NCBI GenBank assembly: GCA_007922195.1
Contig: ML681997.1
Location: forward strand, 12,102,142 to 12,166,141
Direction: 5' to 3'
Length of the DNA: 64,000 nt
Source of the DNA: Podocnemis expansa
Taxonomy: Eukaryota > Chordata > Testudines > Podocnemididae
The notes under the pieces are model-generated. The model saw nothing but the letters and a program-made list of their open reading frames with translations, had not been told where the DNA came from and searched no databases. The position numbers were made by a program, and so were the translations under genes. Numbering within the stretch: the first letter of the stretch is position 1; each line of letters begins with the position of its first letter. Below, one piece after another: positions 63,462 to 64,000 of the stretch.

Positions 63462-63998
63462 CAATGTTCCCTGTAAGCTACGTGGTTGCGTGGCCTTGCA
63501 GCCCCTCACTGCTGCCCGGCGCAGGGGACACAGCGCAGCCAGAGTCCCTATGCAGCTGGAATACTCTGTCTTGTGGCTGGCTGAGAGCTTCTCCAGAGCT
63601 GGAAGTTTTTAAAATTCCTGCTGAGAGAAGGTCTGATGGAGCATGCTCAGAATGTCTGAGCATGCTCCATCAGTGCTTCTCCAGCTGGAGAAGCCATGGC
63701 TCATCCGTGCTGCTCCAGCAGCTGGGTAAGGGTGCAGAGGATTGGCGGTCCAGAGGGCTTGGGGGTTACCAGGGGGGCGGGTTAGGGTGAACGGAGGGGA
63801 ATTGGGGTGCCTTGGGAGTGCTGACTGGGAGAGCAAGGGGCAGGATTGGGCCAGCTGGGGGTGGAGGTGGAGTGACCAGGAGAGTAGGGGGGCAGGATCA
63901 GGCCCGCAGGGGGCAGCATCGGGTCTGCGGGGGGCTATGGCCCGTGCAGCAAGCAATGTAAGTTGCTCAGCTGCCTCAGGGCCTTAGAGGAAACACTG
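63462..63998. mobile_element. hAT-type MITE, long, at window edge
   Basis: The left end CAATGTTCCCTGTAAG and the right end CTTAGAGGAAACACTG match those of 28896-29081. The interior is GC-rich with ggaagtttttaaaattcctg and agcatgctcagaatgtctga as inner palindromes. The TSD cannot be checked because the window ends 2 bases later. Confidence 0.7.
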
Positions 63999-64000
63999 GT

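Overview
This window reads as vertebrate nuclear DNA, almost certainly from a turtle or a crocodilian; I lean towards turtle. The reasons are abundant CR1 LINEs whose 3' tails read ATTCTATGATT-like, Penelope-like retroelements (PLEs) with hammerhead-like terminal repeats, a tRNA-headed SINE with a CR1 tail, MIR/L2-type ancient repeats and many 8-bp-TSD hAT MITEs. I find no convincing host protein-coding exon, rRNA or functional tRNA gene, no CRISPR array and no bacterial-type gene. It is probably intergenic or intronic DNA built of nested transposable elements, and nearly all short open frames in it are chance or decayed transposon reading frames.

Layout. 1-12.5 kb: palindrome-rich MITEs ending in GGCTATGTCTACAC (513-870, 4485-4869, 7462-7936, 9267-9480), hAT MITEs (2054-2572, 7994-8236, 8533-8941, 11330-11829), a CR1-tailed tRNA-type SINE, old CR1 pieces and a MIR. 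12.57-19.46 kb: a fossil hAT transposase split by a 6.4-kb Ty3/Gypsy LTR retrotransposon on the minus strand (LTRs 12858-13667 and 18437-19240) with a PNMA-like gag frame and broken pol. 20-45 kb: many PLE termini, often as inverted pairs, the longest PLE (42979-44781) sitting inside a CR1 copy. 45-55 kb: a split MITE, a short PLE copy with an 11-bp target duplication, L2-type tails and long unrecognised stretches. 54.96-60.67 kb: a full-length CR1 (55890-60492) inserted in an older CR1 with a 5-bp target duplication. 60.7-64 kb: PLE fragments, an old repeat and a hAT MITE at the window end.

How the parts fit. The autonomous-type machinery is the young CR1 (ORF1 with zinc knuckles, coiled coil and SGNH esterase; ORF2 with APE endonuclease and RT, but with one late stop), the decayed Gypsy (gag, RT, RNase H, integrase) and the decayed PLE (RT plus GIY-YIG remnant). 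The SINEs probably used CR1-type machinery. The MITEs need transposases that are not encoded here. The nesting gives relative ages: hAT transposase before Gypsy; old CR1 before young CR1; CR1 before PLE; PLE before a palindromic MITE; MIR before a palindromic MITE.
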